Source of the DNA: Erythrobasidium yunnanense
Lineage: Eukaryota > Basidiomycota > Cystobasidiomycetes > Erythrobasidiales > Erythrobasidiaceae
Reading direction: 5' to 3'
Length of the DNA stretch: 64,000 bases
Assembly (NCBI GenBank): GCA_001600175.1
Contig: BCJC01000004.1
Location: 1-64,000 of the forward strand
The position numbers were made by a program, and so were the translations under genes. Shown here piece after piece: positions 32,865 through 44,456 of the stretch. The first letter of the stretch is position 1; each line of letters starts with the position of its first letter. The notes beneath the pieces were generated by a model that saw nothing but the letters and a program-made list of their open reading frames with translations, was not told the DNA's origin and made no database searches.

Positions 32865-33945
32865 ATGGCAACAGTTAGAGCTTTGAGATGTTATGAACAC
32901 ACCTTGGCTAACTTCCAATTCCTCCGTCTGAAAGCAGCTGGACCTACTTGCTCATGGCACAAGATACTACTGGCTTGCTATGCCACCGCTGTTTCAGGCT
33001 CTGAACTACACCTCTGGGAATCCAGTCCAGCCTGTCAAACCGGATCGTCATCTACCGGAGAAGCCGCAATTTGTGAAGTCTCGCGACTACGAGACATTCC
33101 AAAGAGACTTCAAGTAGATCACATAGATCAAAGCCACGAAACGGTTCCTCAAATCTGACGGCTTGCTATTTCCTTTCCTCTCCGCTCCGTTAACAGGGCT
33201 GTCCATTGCTGGTTCAATGAACGGCATACGACGTATCGAGGATGGGTCGACGCCAACGTGAACAAGAAAGATGGTCGCCTTGAAATCAACAACCACTTCT
33301 ACGTGAGCATCACTAATCCTGAACCTAGAAGTTTCGCTTACAAGACGAATACAGGAAAGTATGGAAGCTATACTGCAGCAGGTCGAGAGAGATGTCGACG
33401 AGACGACCTACCACTGCTTCCTTGAGCCCCTGGCTCGACTGTACGAGGTCCTGGCCAACAATCCTGTCTCACGCGAGAACGCTCGAAACGCTCTATGTCA
33501 CGGTACCGAAGTAGCAAGGTCCTTGTCCCAATTCAGAGATGCACATTACGATGTCTTTGGGTCGGAAAGAGGTACGTCCCTCTGGCAGCCCATGCTTCCC
33601 ATTGGCCGCTCGGCTGATACAGAAAGTCCGCATAGAGAATCTTGCTGTCCGCCCACAGCTATGTCAAGACTCCGCCGATACGGGGTCTACAGCAACAAGT
33701 CCTCCGCCTGTGCATTGATCATGCCCACTCCAATGCTGGACCTTGGCGCTGGACACCATTCTACCAGGCTTCGCTTGCAGTCGTTACTTACTGTGCGGCG
33801 CACTCTAGTCAGCTTAGACCGTATAATTCAGTTCCGTCTGGCTCCTCTACATCTTCCAGCGTCCCAATTGACCGACTGGCAAAGGGACAAGGTACTGAAC
33901 TTCAGTAGACGTCTCTCGAGCTGCGCTTGCGGGCGCCTTTTCTAA
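32865..33945 (+). CDS. Unrecognised multi-exon gene (ends uncertain)
   Basis: I do not recognise the family. A continuous protein can be read through at least four exons: a block with LLAHGTRYYWLAMPPLFQAL and VKSRDYETFQRDFK, then (intron 33113-33198, pyrimidine-rich with GTTAACAG) VHCWFNERHTTYRGWVDANV and KKDGRLEINNHFY, then (intron about 33303-33354) ESMEAILQQVERDVDETTYH and ENARNALCHGTEVARSLSQF. A good donor near 33571 follows, but three frames are possible beyond it, so the 3' end (33945 is the longest) is uncertain. The start is also tentative. Phases agree at two introns, which argues for a real gene rather than a relic. Confidence 0.45.
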
Positions 33946-34355
33946 AAATTGAAGAGTATTGTGACTGACATCACGCCAAAATCGGTTGTTCACACGATGT
34001 TCCAGATAGATGAACAGGTTCTGTTGACGGGTGCAAGCTTCTGTCAGAGTACACCTTCAACAAATGCTAGTAGCATGTTTAGTTGTCAGTAAACATCGGT
34101 CCGACCTTGACGATGGAAATTGACTTTTATGATAGTACGGTACAGCTGCTTCTTGCACTACAGACACCAGCTACCACGAAAACGAAAGAGTCGAAACAAA
34201 AGTTGAGCCAAAGAGAGATAGGTACGGAACAGAGAAGCCTGCGTTGAAGCCGATATTAGGTCGGCTGTTCTAGGTGTCAGGCGAGAGGACAGTTCTAAGG
34301 GGGGAGTGATGTGAGAATGAAGGAGGAGAAAGGAAACGATAGGTTTGCGGGCAAG
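33946..34355. other. Convergent intergenic region
   Basis: About 410 bp between the unrecognised plus-strand gene and the UBC12 stop (minus). It should hold the two 3' ends. No RNA gene or repeat was recognised. Confidence 0.4.
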
Positions 34356-35129
34356 CTATCTGACAAGCACGCTATCGTACGTCTCTCCCGCGACACTTCC
34401 ACCTGACAAGCTCTTCTTGACGTCTCTTGCGAATTTCGTTCTATCTTTCCTCAGTTCTTCCGCCGCCTGTTTGTTGAGTGGATCATCTGCATTTGGTTCT
34501 AGGAACAAGAACTGTAGTCCGACCGTCACGCTGTTCAAGTTTAAGACAGGCTTCCAGTCTTCGCGGAGGATGTTGAGACAGACATTTCCTTCGAGATCGA
34601 CGTTGGGGTGGTAGATCTGGGAGATAACGAGGGAGTCAGTGGAGTTGAAGAAGGACAAGAGGGAGCGTACACACCTTAGGCACACATTTCACCTTTGGCG
34701 GCTCATGCGGATAGTTTGGGTTGATGGTGAACGTGAATTCGAATGCGCCTCCCTTGTACATGCCTGTTACATACTGCTCATCAGTATAAAATCGGAGGAT
34801 GGGGAATAAGCGCGTCTTGCTGACCTTCGTCGGGCGTGATGATGAGCTTGAAGTTTAGCTTATCCTCTGGGTTGGGGAAGATTATCTGCATGGTGGATGG
34901 GAGGTCCAGCTCGGTGATGTCTAATCACACACTGTAAGCGTAAGCTGGTGAAAGGCCTTGCCGGCTGGCTTGTCTGGCTAACCCTTCTGCACCCTGATGA
35001 GTGCTGCTGATGTTTTTGGCTTCTTCTTTGCTGCTGCATCTTCATTCTTCTTCATAGACCATATCTGTGAATCTGTATGTCAGATTGCAGGCTACATGAA
35101 TGCTGCATGACTGATCTGACCTTGATCAT
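34356..35129 (-). CDS. UBC12: NEDD8-conjugating enzyme UBC12
   Basis: The E2 that receives NEDD8/Rub1 from its E1 and passes it to cullins. The first exon encodes only Met-Ile-Lys (35121-35129). Splicing to CACAG|ATATGG gives [18 protein letters not shown], the conserved N-terminal extension of UBC12 that docks on the NEDD8 E1 and, through its N-terminal Met, on DCN1. The E2 core follows: [39 protein letters not shown], and [20 protein letters not shown] with the active-site Cys and the HPN motif. It ends [16 protein letters not shown]. About five exons. The short first exon explains why a simple open frame misses the true start. Confidence 0.92.
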
Positions 35130-35309
35130 TCTCGGCTATCTATGTCGTGTCAGACGAGCGTGTAAGGAGTGTGTAGAGAAGTGTTGAGATGTGAATAGAT
35201 GGGATGTAAGGCTCTAGGATTAATGCAGGTCTTGAAATGTCCCTATCTGGAGTGAGGGCAAGAGCAATAGTGGCGCCCTGTTTGCTCTGTACATCGACTC
35301 GACCCTTCG

Positions 35310-37173
35310 ATGATACTGCGGCAGTGTAATCACTATCATCAACAGCATATATTCAAGGCCAGCAATGCAGTCTCCCTCTACGCTCTGATTATCGCACTCG
35401 CCTGGGCAGCCTCGTCATCAGTAGCAGTAGCATCAACAGGGAATCAGATAGTACTGGGAGGAGGAGGGAATACACAGTCAATAGTCATTGATGGAGACAG
35501 TGTCAGCCCTCGATCACTCTCCCTCGTCCATGGGATCCATCTCGGAACACATCACTACTCGGGACTGCACGCTCAACGTGACTTCAGACAGCATCCATTG
35601 CAGGAGGAGGAGCACGCAACATCAGAGGGAGGAGATGAGAATGATGTCATATATCCATACACGTCCCTCCCCATACGCTCAGTCAAGGGCAAAGTATGGC
35701 GACCCTCCCATCCAGCTCGATCAACAGTGTATGAAGCAGCAAGGCGGCGACACTGGGGGTCAGAGTACAGTATACTAGCAGACCAGCTATCATGGAAGGA
35801 AGAGGAGACGGATGTACCCGACGTGACGGACGTAGAGACACTGTCATCACTAGCAAAGATGAGCAGCAATGCATACTCTCTCCCGAAAGAAGGAGGATGG
35901 TATGACCTCAGCAATAATACTGCTGAAGGAGGAAGATCATACAACTTGTCACAGTCCTTTGGATGGGCAGAAGATGGAGTCAGGGGTCACATCTTCACAT
36001 CTGGTGACAACAACGAACTCGTCGTGATTGCTCTCAAGGGGACATCAGGCTTCTCCGGAGGAGTAGGAGCACCAACGGGAAGGAAGGACAAAGTGAATGA
36101 CAACCTGCTCTTCTCATGCTGCTGCGCAAGGGTCGACTGGACCTGGACTCCTGTATGCGATTGCTACTCTGGACAGCCGAACAGATGCAACTTGACGTGT
36201 CTCGAAGATGCACTCATCAATAAATCAGTCTACTACCCAACAGCTACCGACCTCTTCAATAATATCACCCTCAAATACCCAACAAGCACAATCTGGCTCA
36301 CCGGGCATTCTCTCGGAGGTTCCTTGGCTGGGTTGCTAGGTGTTACGTTTGGGATACCCACAGTCACGTTCGAAGCTCCGGGAGATCTACTCCCTGCCAA
36401 GCGATTGCATCTCCCGCTTCCTCCAGGCGCGAATTGGGATGATAAGCGACCAGAGTTTGGCATCACGCATGTTTATACAAACTCAGATCCGATACCTCAA
36501 GGAGTGGTGAGTGACCACTTTCCATCCTTTGCGACAAGCGAATGAGAGCTGATTTCGATATGTTGGCCTGCAGTGCACTGGAGCGTTGTCGTCGTGTGCG
36601 CTCGTTGGCTTTGCGCTCGAATCGAAATGTCATACTGGACAAACGATAGTCTACGACACAGTCGGCAAGCTCGGCTGGAGCGTCGATATCAGGTCACACA
36701 GGATAGGCGTGGTGATCGATCAGCTCCTGATACCGGACTGGGACAAGGACGCAGCAGAACCGGCGAATTTTAGTATCAGCAACCAGCTGCCGGTCCATGA
36801 AGATGTAGAATATGCCCATAGACAGGCGGTTCTGCCGTGGTGGAAGTGGCCTTGGAAGAAGCGGCGAGGCAGGAAAGACGATGAGCCGTCCGAAGGCGAT
36901 GGAGACGAAGATACAGATGATCCAGATACACCGATCACCTCTACAGCCACAGCCACGTCAACAGTGTCCCCAGACCCGACCTCCTCGCCTTCCGACCCTC
37001 CCAGAAAGAAGAAGAAGTCGCATGTCCCACCAGCGATTATCGACAATGAATGCTTGGACTGCTTCAAGTGGGAGTTCTTCGATGATGATGGCTCGAATCC
37101 GGAACCGGAGCCTTCCGGAATTTCGAGCTTCGAAAGAGCAGCCAGGAGAGTGGCTAGAAAGAAGTGTTTCTGA
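35310..37173 (+). CDS. ATG15: Autophagic lipase ATG15
   Basis: A vacuolar class 3 lipase that breaks down autophagic and Cvt bodies. Two exons, 35310-36506 and 36574-37173, give 598 residues. An N-terminal signal anchor (about residues 22-42, LYALIIALAWAASSSVAVAS) precedes the lumenal catalytic domain. The lipase nucleophile motif is IWLTGHSLGGSLAGLLGV (Ser in GHSLG), preceded by the ATG15-type Cys-rich block (FSCCCARVDWTWTPVCDC). Exon 2 starts CTGALSSCALVGFALESKCH. After about residue 470 there is a Ser/Thr/Pro and Lys-rich tail ending in an ECLDCF block and VARKKCF. Several Asn-X-Ser/Thr sites fit a lumenal location. It is convergent with the oxygenase at 37444. Confidence 0.9.
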
Positions 37174-37443
37174 TCTCGCATAGCTTGCAAGTTATTCATT
37201 CGTGTCGGTTCCTCGTCATGGCTTTCGGAAGTACGTATACTCAGGAACCATTTATTGTTGATGCTCCATTCTAGCATATTTTCACCCTTTGTGTAGCATT
37301 GCGGGATCCTGATCTGTACAACGACTGTATGCATAGACGAAGGTCTTGCTCTGTACATTATGCCATCAACGATATATGTTGCAATTCCCTTATGCGCACA
37401 AGTACTTGTCAGTCTCGTTCGAGTTCATACGTACCAGGATAGC

Positions 37444-38878
37444 TTACCTCTGCACAAGCTCACCCACGTACATCCTTGGATATACAGTCTTCTCGCCAGC
37501 TTGGAAGCTCTTATCTTGCGCTAGGACTGTCTTCCTCCTCTCCTCCAACTCAGGCAGAGGCTCAATCTGTTCTTCAGGTGAGAGATGATAGAAAAATGTG
37601 GAGCTGATTCGGATTAGAGGTCTTTCGGGGTTGTTGGTGCGCTGTCGCTCCATAGCTGCTAGCGTGGCGTCTGTGCACACAACTTCATGTAAACCGGCTG
37701 CAATCAGACCTCCCGTCAGATGTCTGGAGAGTCAGGAATTATCAGTATACCGTTGGGAGAAGAGGCACGCAAGGAGGTAAGAAGTACTCTAGCTGCTTGC
37801 CGGCTTGTACGAGCAGATGGCCAGGTGGCATAGACACAGGTATGCGCTTTCCTGCGTTACGTGCCCAGATGTGAAGTCTGCAGACCAAAAGCAGGTTCAG
37901 TTCGCTGTTTTCTCCGACTTGTGTATGTCGGCTTACCCGGGATACCGTGATCTTCCATGTATAGTCTGAAAACAACATTTACGTATGAGCTTGAGACACT
38001 CATCAACAACCAAGCGAAAGCTTACCAAGTAATTCAAGTCAGAATGGAAGCCTGCATATATCGCATCCTTCTGTCCGAATCTCGCAAGATTCGTAGCTGT
38101 TGGGGCCAGAAGGTGCGAGCCATTTCTGTAAAGTGTCGATAAGCATTACTTCTCGCTAGAAAGCAGGTACTAGATGGCGCGCACTTGGCTAATTGGGTCA
38201 GGCTGTCTACCGGCAGATTCAGACCGACCGCCAGCATCTTGTTCACATCGTCTACAGCCGTAAGCATTTGTCCACCCCATGCTTCCATCTTTGCCTTCCA
38301 CACATCCTTGAACGCCTCCGGTACGACATTCGGCGCTTTGAGAACTGCATACTTTGCTTCCGGCTCCTTGACCGTCTCCAAGCCATTAGGTAGGTCTGAG
38401 TCCTTCTCAGCTTGTTCATTCTTGTTCATGCGCCAGAAGAAACGGGATTTAGGATCTTTATGCGCGCCGTCCAGATCTAGAGGACGTTCTGCCGGATGCA
38501 GGCTAGCGATTAAGCGATGGCAGTCCGTGTCGAGCGTACATCTTGGTTTCTCGGTGTTCTCGAGTGTCGCGCCAACTTGGTAGCCGTACTGGGGACGAGT
38601 GTCCTCCATCAAGACATCGTTTTCTTGGGCGAAGTAATCCTCCAGCAGGTCAAGAAAGGTAGCGTTATCTTGCTCAGATACGCGAGAGTCCTTGACAATG
38701 AGAGCACCATATTGGATTAGAGCTTCTGCCGTTCTTTCGACAGCCAAGAAGTCCCAATCAGAGGAGTTCACACTACGGCGGAGGCAATGGGAGCGGCGTA
38801 CAGACGGCCTTGTTGTTCGCGAGCAGCTGCATCGCCAGAGTGGAAAGCGTCGAGGTCAACAATCGGTAGAGTAGCCAT
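37444..38878 (-). CDS. 2-oxoglutarate/Fe(II) oxygenase, IPNS-like
   Basis: A non-haem iron oxygenase of the isopenicillin N synthase-like fold. It starts MATLPIVDLDAFHSGDAAAR at 38878, a typical opening for this superfamily, and continues after a short intron (about 38 bp) with TAEALIQYGALIVKDSRVSE. The double-stranded beta-helix shows the iron site HSD in AGFHSDLNYLTIHGRSRYPG, the distal His in GGLIAAGLHEVV, and the cosubstrate-binding Arg-X-Ser in RISSTFFYHL. About five exons end at 37444. Many fungi have such proteins of unknown substrate, so I give only the class. It is convergent with ATG15, 270 bp apart. Confidence 0.78.
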
Positions 38879-39044
38879 GGTTTGAGGAAAGGTCGGATAG
38901 GTGATAGCCAGAAGAACCGGGACGACAAACTAAAAAGGTCAGGATCATGTATCTCCGAATTTGATTCTATATATTCATTGTGTATGAAGCAGCAGTATGA
39001 CCACAACAGCCCAGCATTGGTACTGCGTCTATGAACATAAAACT

Positions 39045-39652
39045 TCACGAGCCTCTATACGTAGTGAACGAGAATGGACTAAGCAGCAGGGCGATATGAT
39101 GGTGCTCTGTTGGTTCTGATACTTCAAAGACGACCTAGTTAGCGCAAGCAAAGGTCAGCATACTGCAGTCGTACTAGCTAGACGGGCAGCTCACTTCGAC
39201 AAAGGGATAGAAACTCTTGATATTCTTAGCATTGAAGTATTCACGAGTGTAGAAGGTGAGTTTGAAGATAGAGTTCTTATCTATGGCCGTTCCAGCAGCC
39301 ATGAGTGTCCCATTTCTCCCGTCCGAATCCGTCTCACTGGGGGCTAAAGTCAGCACTACGTCAAGCAGACCCGGTAGTTGCTGCGAACGTACCCGCTTGC
39401 GACATGACTGAAGCCTGTAGGGCCTAGCTGGTCCATTCTGACTTTGATGTTTGCGCCAGGCCGTCCGGCCGACGAGTCGAGCACTGATGAGCAAAGCAAC
39501 AGGAGTAAGAAGGTGTACCATGATGCAAAACGCTGAAGTGTGCATACCATGACATGTGATGGGCGAGCGTCTGATGGAAACGCAGAAAACGACTGGTCAA
39601 TGCTGACGTCAAAACCTCGGCCTCATCTCTGGACTCACTTGGCATGAGCCAT
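39045..39652 (-). CDS. 5-hydroxyisourate hydrolase (transthyretin-like)
   Basis: The second enzyme of urate breakdown, hydrolysing 5-hydroxyisourate to OHCU. Exons: 39639-39652 (14 nt), 39548-39570 (23 nt), then exons with GRPGANIKVRMDQLGPTGF, TDSDGRNGTLMAAGTAIDKN and FKLTFYTREYFNAKNIKSFY, and a last one with VVFEVSEPTEHHHIALLLSP. The spliced start is MAHAKRSPITCHVLDSSAGR, matching the family TTHVLD...GRP block, and the end is the hallmark YRGS at 39045. The first exon lies inside the 3' end of the BED-finger gene, on the same strand and in the same frame, so the two genes overlap or are fused by splicing. Confidence 0.87.
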
Positions 39653-41212
39653 TGCAGGAGCTGATTGTAGTAATTCAGGACTTGTGAGAGATTCGTGTGA
39701 GTGTGATGAGGCTCGCTTTCGTTGGGCAGTGCTGCCGTCCGGTGATGCTAGCGGCGGCAGAGGAGGGAGACTTTGCGGCGAAGTTCCCAAGGACGAAGTT
39801 GGTGTTGGCTGATAAGAGGTTGGGAATGTGCTGCTGACACTATGATTTGAGAAGATAGCTGAACCGTGCTGCTGCTGATACTGCTGCTGATGTAGCCCGA
39901 GGCCGCTTGCCGAAGTTTGTTGAGTTTGCGGAGCAGACGGCGCAGGGTGGTAGTTGGATGTAGTAATAGGCGGCAGCGATGTGTGTGGTGCTGTACTCTG
40001 ATGAGGATGTGTGTGTGTCTTGATGTTTGGCTTATCGTGCGAAGACGGAGCCAGCTGCGTGCTTTGCGGGTTTATCGTCTTCGTCTCGGGAGCGGCACGA
40101 TAACCAGCTGAACCTGGCTGATGGCTAAAGATTGGGACTGTAGGATGCGACATGGACTGTCTGCTGTTGTTGTTACTAGTGTCGCTGCCGTTGATGTTGT
40201 TGGCGGCATTTGGATTGGAGATAGCGCTCATGCTCATCGTCAAGCTTGGTCGACGACCCTCGTCCGTGGAGTAGTCGTGGTGTATAGCATCTCCATTTGA
40301 GCTAGCCCCACTCTCTTCTGGATGATCATGCTTTGCCTTCTTGCCTGACGGTGCGTCCTTGTTCTGTTTGCGATACTGCCTTTTCGCAGCTTTGGGCTCT
40401 TTGTTCTTATTCTCTCTGCATTCGACTTGCTGATCATGCATATGCTGCACTGCATCCTTGATGTTCTGCGGAGTATCAGGGCAGGCCAGCAAATGCACCC
40501 TGATCTTGAATGCCTTCGGCCATTCTGCAGTCCAACCACAAGCTTTGCACTTTGCGATGTGCTTCCCATTATCCTCTCTCAGTGTCTCCTGAAAGAAGCT
40601 CCACACGTAATCTTTAGGCCTTCCCATTCTGGGACCGCCCTCCTTTTTCTGCCTTCCGGCTGAGCTCTTGCTTCCTCGCTGCTCCTTTTCCGGGTGATAA
40701 TCATGATCGTCGTGCTCGTGGTGCGTACTATCGCTATTGGCACTCTGAGGATCGTGAGGAGGATAGTGGATCTGCTGTCCATCCAGCTGCTGCTGGTAAT
40801 GTGCCGCGATTGCTTTGTTGTCATTTTCCTGCCTTCCGAGCTCGATTTCCAGCTCAACTCCTAGGCGGGCAGCATCCAGATAGACCATCTCTGGATCGAG
40901 CTGAAACTCTGTATCTTGCTCCATCGCTGCTTGCGATTCCAACATGCCATTATTGCTGGGAATTCCGTTGGAATCCTCCGGGACATAGTAGTGATTGAGC
41001 TGGGCGTGCTGATACGATGGCTCGTTGTGTAGTAGTTCTCTGTCATTCCTGCTTCCATTACTGCTCAATCCCTGCTGTTCATGATGACTCCCTCCAGCAG
41101 ACGTCGCGGGCGAAGGGGATCGCGGCGGCCAGGCGAAGAAGTCGGATGGGACAGGGCTGAACAGGGAAACTTGAGAAGGCGCTTGCATAGATTCGTGAAT
41201 ATTCTGCTGCAT
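39635..41212 (-). CDS. BED-type zinc-finger protein
   Basis: A probable DNA-binding regulator. One 525-residue open frame starts MQQNIHESMQAPSQVSLFSP. Residues about 195-260 hold a BED finger: RMGRPKDYVWSFFQETL, then CKACGW, and a distal KIRVHLLACPDTP giving the Cys-Cys-His-Cys ligand set. A basic segment (KKAKHDHPEE and surroundings) follows. The flanks are low complexity, rich in Gln, Ser, Asn and His, as in many fungal transcription factors. The stop at 39635 is inside an intron of the hydroxyisourate hydrolase gene if that gene is spliced as I infer. No transposase domain follows the BED finger, so a transposon origin of the whole gene is not supported. Confidence 0.75.
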   Translation of the reverse strand: MQQNIHESMQAPSQVSLFSPVPSDFFAWPPRSPSPATSAGGSHHEQQGLSSNGSRNDRELLHNEPSYQHAQLNHYYVPEDSNGIPSNNGMLESQAAMEQDTEFQLDPEMVYLDAARLGVELEIELGRQENDNKAIAAHYQQQLDGQQIHYPPHDPQSANSDSTHHEHDDHDYHPEKEQRGSKSSAGRQKKEGGPRMGRPKDYVWSFFQETLREDNGKHIAKCKACGWTAEWPKAFKIRVHLLACPDTPQNIKDAVQHMHDQQVECRENKNKEPKAAKRQYRKQNKDAPSGKKAKHDHPEESGASSNGDAIHHDYSTDEGRRPSLTMSMSAISNPNAANNINGSDTSNNNSRQSMSHPTVPIFSHQPGSAGYRAAPETKTINPQSTQLAPSSHDKPNIKTHTHPHQSTAPHTSLPPITTSNYHPAPSAPQTQQTSASGLGLHQQQYQQQHGSAIFSNHSVSSTFPTSYQPTPTSSLGTSPQSLPPLPPLASPDGSTAQRKRASSHSHESLTSPELLQSAPAMAHAK

Positions 41213-41517
41213 CTATTTGTGCGCTGCAAGCTGCTTTACGCGCGATTCACGTCGACGTCCCGAATCGGGCGCCGACCCTAGGCCTGTGTTATTGAGCGGG
41301 AGCCTGACGGCCTACCCTGCTGTTGAGGATTGAATGTCGAATGGTGTCTGATGTATCGGGTTAATGGGGTTGGGGGGGCCCGCTGGGTATCAGCGAAGCG
41401 TCGATGGATATCGAGTAAGAAGGAGAGCAAGGGAGCGCAACACAGCCTCGAAAACTCCGGCAAAATAAACGGAAGTTCCTTTGCAACAACAAAGCATAGT
41501 CGCGATATTACGCAATA
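41213..41517. other. Intergenic region
   Basis: About 305 bp between the SYO1 stop and the BED-finger gene start, both on the minus strand. It should contain the promoter of the BED-finger gene. A GGGG-rich spot lies at 41366-41382. No gene was recognised. Confidence 0.4.
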
Positions 41518-44456
41518 CTCTTGCGGTACTGAATAAATGCAGACAGGTTGGCAAGCGCAGCATCCGCTTGGTCCCTTGTTTCCAGGTGTTTCCGCCGATC
41601 GATGCTCTTAGTCTGGTCACACGGTGAGGAAGTTCCTGATCAGCTGTATCATACACCGGCCAAACGAGCAACTCACCATCTTCGTGAACTCGGGCAGAAT
41701 TCTCTCCAGCAACGGCAAGAAACCGCCTTTCCGGAATACTGGAGCATCATAGTCTCGCTCTTCGTCGCCGTAGACGTCGAAGATGGTGTCCAGGAGCTGT
41801 GCTGTCATCTCTACCCGACTCGCAGTGCTGTCCGAGCTGGATATCGCAGATAGGCTTTGAAAGAAAGCAGAGCCAATGGCCTAATCATGCAGTGAAGCGA
41901 ACGATCTTGTCAGCTATCCTGCACTAGGCTCGTATTGCGGTACTTCTCACCTGATTCTCCTCCACGCTGACGCCCTTTCGCGCTGCGAGGCTCCCTAAAG
42001 CACCAACACACCGCACGGCCGCGTCTGTATTGATAACACCGGTCTCCTTTAGCTGAAGAACATTCAGCAGACACCTCGTCTCGTCTGATCCGATGCTCTG
42101 GAAATCGTCAATGGGATTAGTGGGAGTCCATCGTGAGGCCCAATCTTCGACTTACAAGCTCGTTCACGCAGAGTCTTGCTAAAGCCCATACGCTTCCCAG
42201 AGTAGCTTCAACGCACGTGGCAGCGATGTTCTCCTCTTCTTCGTTCGAAGCCTTCTTCTTGCCTTTCCCGTTCGCAGCTCCATTCGCGAAAGTCATGTTC
42301 GCCTGGCTGTTCGCAATATGCTGTGCTTGTGTCATCTCCACAAACTCGACTAGCAGCTGGAAGAGGCGTTCCCAGGCTTGTTGGAAGATCTGCAGATTGG
42401 TCGAGATATACGTCGCTAGCACATCTTGGCTGCCTTGCTCCTCTTTGTCCTCCACGAACATATCTTCAGGTAGCTCGTCATCTTCTGCCGTCGCGGCAGT
42501 TGTGTCCGCAGGCCCATCCTCATCTGCTTCTAAATCGTCCTCAGCTAGCATCTCCTCCTCGTCTTCTTCCATGGCTTTATCTCCATCTTTCGTTGCTTCA
42601 TCATCGCCTCCTATCCGCCCAAGCGTGATGAGTAGGTTGTTCAGGCATTCCAATGCGCGGTTGTGCACTAGCGAAACATGCTCCGTCATGTTCGGCACAT
42701 ACTTCTTGTCGCTTGACGAGGAGGAAACGCCTTGTTCAGGTTGTGTCGAGATGAGCATGCTATCGGATGTGTCTGCTGGAGCTGCTGGCTTTACTAGCGC
42801 ACTCGGTGGTGCGAACGATAGGATCGTAGGTTCCGCTAGTTTGAGAAGCAGTTTCGGCAGCTCTGCAAAGACGTTCATAGCTTGATCCGATAGCGCTGAA
42901 GGTTTCTGGCCTTCGTGCGAAGGCTTTTCATCCATGGCGGTATCGTCTCCATTCTCATGTCCATTGCTTAAGCCATTCCATTCTTCGTACTCTTCGCTCC
43001 CGAGCAACCCTGAGTCTACGATGCCATCGAGCTCTGCCGACAGTTCACCAAGGACCTCCAGTGTCAGGCGGACGCGTGTCCAGCGCTTCTCGATAAGGTC
43101 AAGCGCAAGCCTTTGCGGTGATGCTTCCGCTACTTCCTCCGACAGAGTCTTGCTGACAGCAGGCATGTTTGTGTATGCTTGTAGAGCGTTCGTCGCTTCT
43201 GCCGATAGATCCACCTCCTTCAGCGACGAGCTTAAAATCTGTAATGCCAAGTTCTGGAACTCGTTCACTTCCTCTTCTGAATCTTCTTGTCCCGATATGT
43301 TCTGTTGTGACAAGTTCTGCAGTATACCGACGCAGAGGACGACGAGCATGCTTTTATTCTCCGCATCGCTCTGGCTCTGCTTCATCTTGCCTTTGCTATC
43401 GGTGGTGTTCTGCTCCGAAGCGTTCCGTAAGATCTCAAGGAGCATCTGCCGAGTGTTTGCATGCGCTGCGCTAAGCGAGACGTCTCTCGGTAAAGGAAAT
43501 TTAGGAGCCGAAGGGACATTCGTGTCTGTGAGGACATAGACTGCTTGTGCGGCAGCTAGAGCGACTGATAGAGGTGGTGTTGTCTTGCTTTTCGCTTGAC
43601 TGGCTGAGTCTGAAGGAATGGCATAGCGGAGGACGGAGTATAGGAGATTCGACAAAAGAGGCTGCGCAACGATCGCTTTGAAGGCTTTATCTGATGTTTC
43701 TCTGATATAAGTCCTGTCCATTAGCTGAAGAAGGTATACGCAAACTCAGAAATCTTACGCCAAGCACCAGAAGAGAGTCGCGACGTTTTCTGTCCACGTC
43801 CAGATAATCTTTCGAATGCGCTTCTCTGTATCTTCTGTGGCATTAGTCTTCTGAATGACCATGTTATGGAAAACTGAATTCAAAGGCTGCAGATGCGACG
43901 CCAAAATTTGCACTGCTCCCTTGTTGAACATCTGGCAAAGATAGCCTGAGCATCATAGTCTACGCTATTGTGGACAGTGAAGACACACCTCCGCGCATAC
44001 TTCAAACCCTCCTTCAATAGCCAGGTTTCGCAAAGCACCGCTGGACTCGACTTGGACTTCTAGCTCTTTATCCTGCAGCCGTTCGAGCAGAAGCCCAACG
44101 ATGTTCTTCGATTGTAGAGCTCTTCGAGTGCCTGCATCTGCTGCGCCCAAGATGTGAGAAATTGCAGAAGCGGCCCATAATCTGTCGCTTGGGTTATCCG
44201 ATGCCAACTGAATCGCAATGTCAGCTTCTTCCTCGTTATATATACAGTAAGAAAGCCTTACCTTTGTCAAAACTGGCAGTAATTCCTTGTCTTTGCTTTG
44301 CCCTTCCTTGTTTTTGGATTTCTTTCCTTTCCCTCCAGCAGCTACTGTAGCGGGCGTGCTTGAAGCTGCATTGTTGCTGTCACCCTCTGGACGACTCGTT
44401 GGTTCTGCAGCTTGTCGCGCAGCCCTGATGTGCTTTCTGCGAGGCGCTTTCGGCAT
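41518..44456 (-). CDS. SYO1: SYO1-like ribosomal protein import adaptor (HEATR3)
   Basis: Symportin, the armadillo/HEAT chaperone that carries Rpl5 and Rpl11 together to the nucleus for 5S RNP assembly. It starts MPKAPRRKHIRAARQAAEPT, a basic leader with a nuclear signal. The next blocks are diagnostic: SDRLWAASAISHILGAADAG and VQVESSGALRNLAIEGGFEV with CAE before the intron, then ETSDKAFKAIVAQPLLSNLL. A long acidic loop (EEDEEEMLAEDDLEADEDGP) interrupts the repeats, as in Syo1. The end, after two more introns, reads DRRKHLETRDQADAALANLS with a final QYRKSIA at 41518. At least six exons. Confidence 0.85.

Noticed and set aside
33100-33200. Two in-frame stops suggesting a pseudogene
   Set aside because: They fall inside a good 86-bp intron (GTAGAT...GTTAACAG) whose removal keeps the frame, so the gene need not be broken.
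36720-37358. 212-codon minus-strand frame under ATG15
   Set aside because: It is antisense to a well-supported ATG15 exon and arises from its Ser/Thr/Pro-rich tail.
39635-41212. BED-finger gene as a transposase remnant
   Set aside because: BED fingers occur in hAT transposases, but no hAT catalytic or dimerisation block and no terminal repeats or target duplication are visible.
42133-42885. 250-codon Ser-rich plus-strand frame
   Set aside because: Shadow of the acidic SYO1 coding sequence (Glu/Asp codons read as Ser-rich on the other strand).
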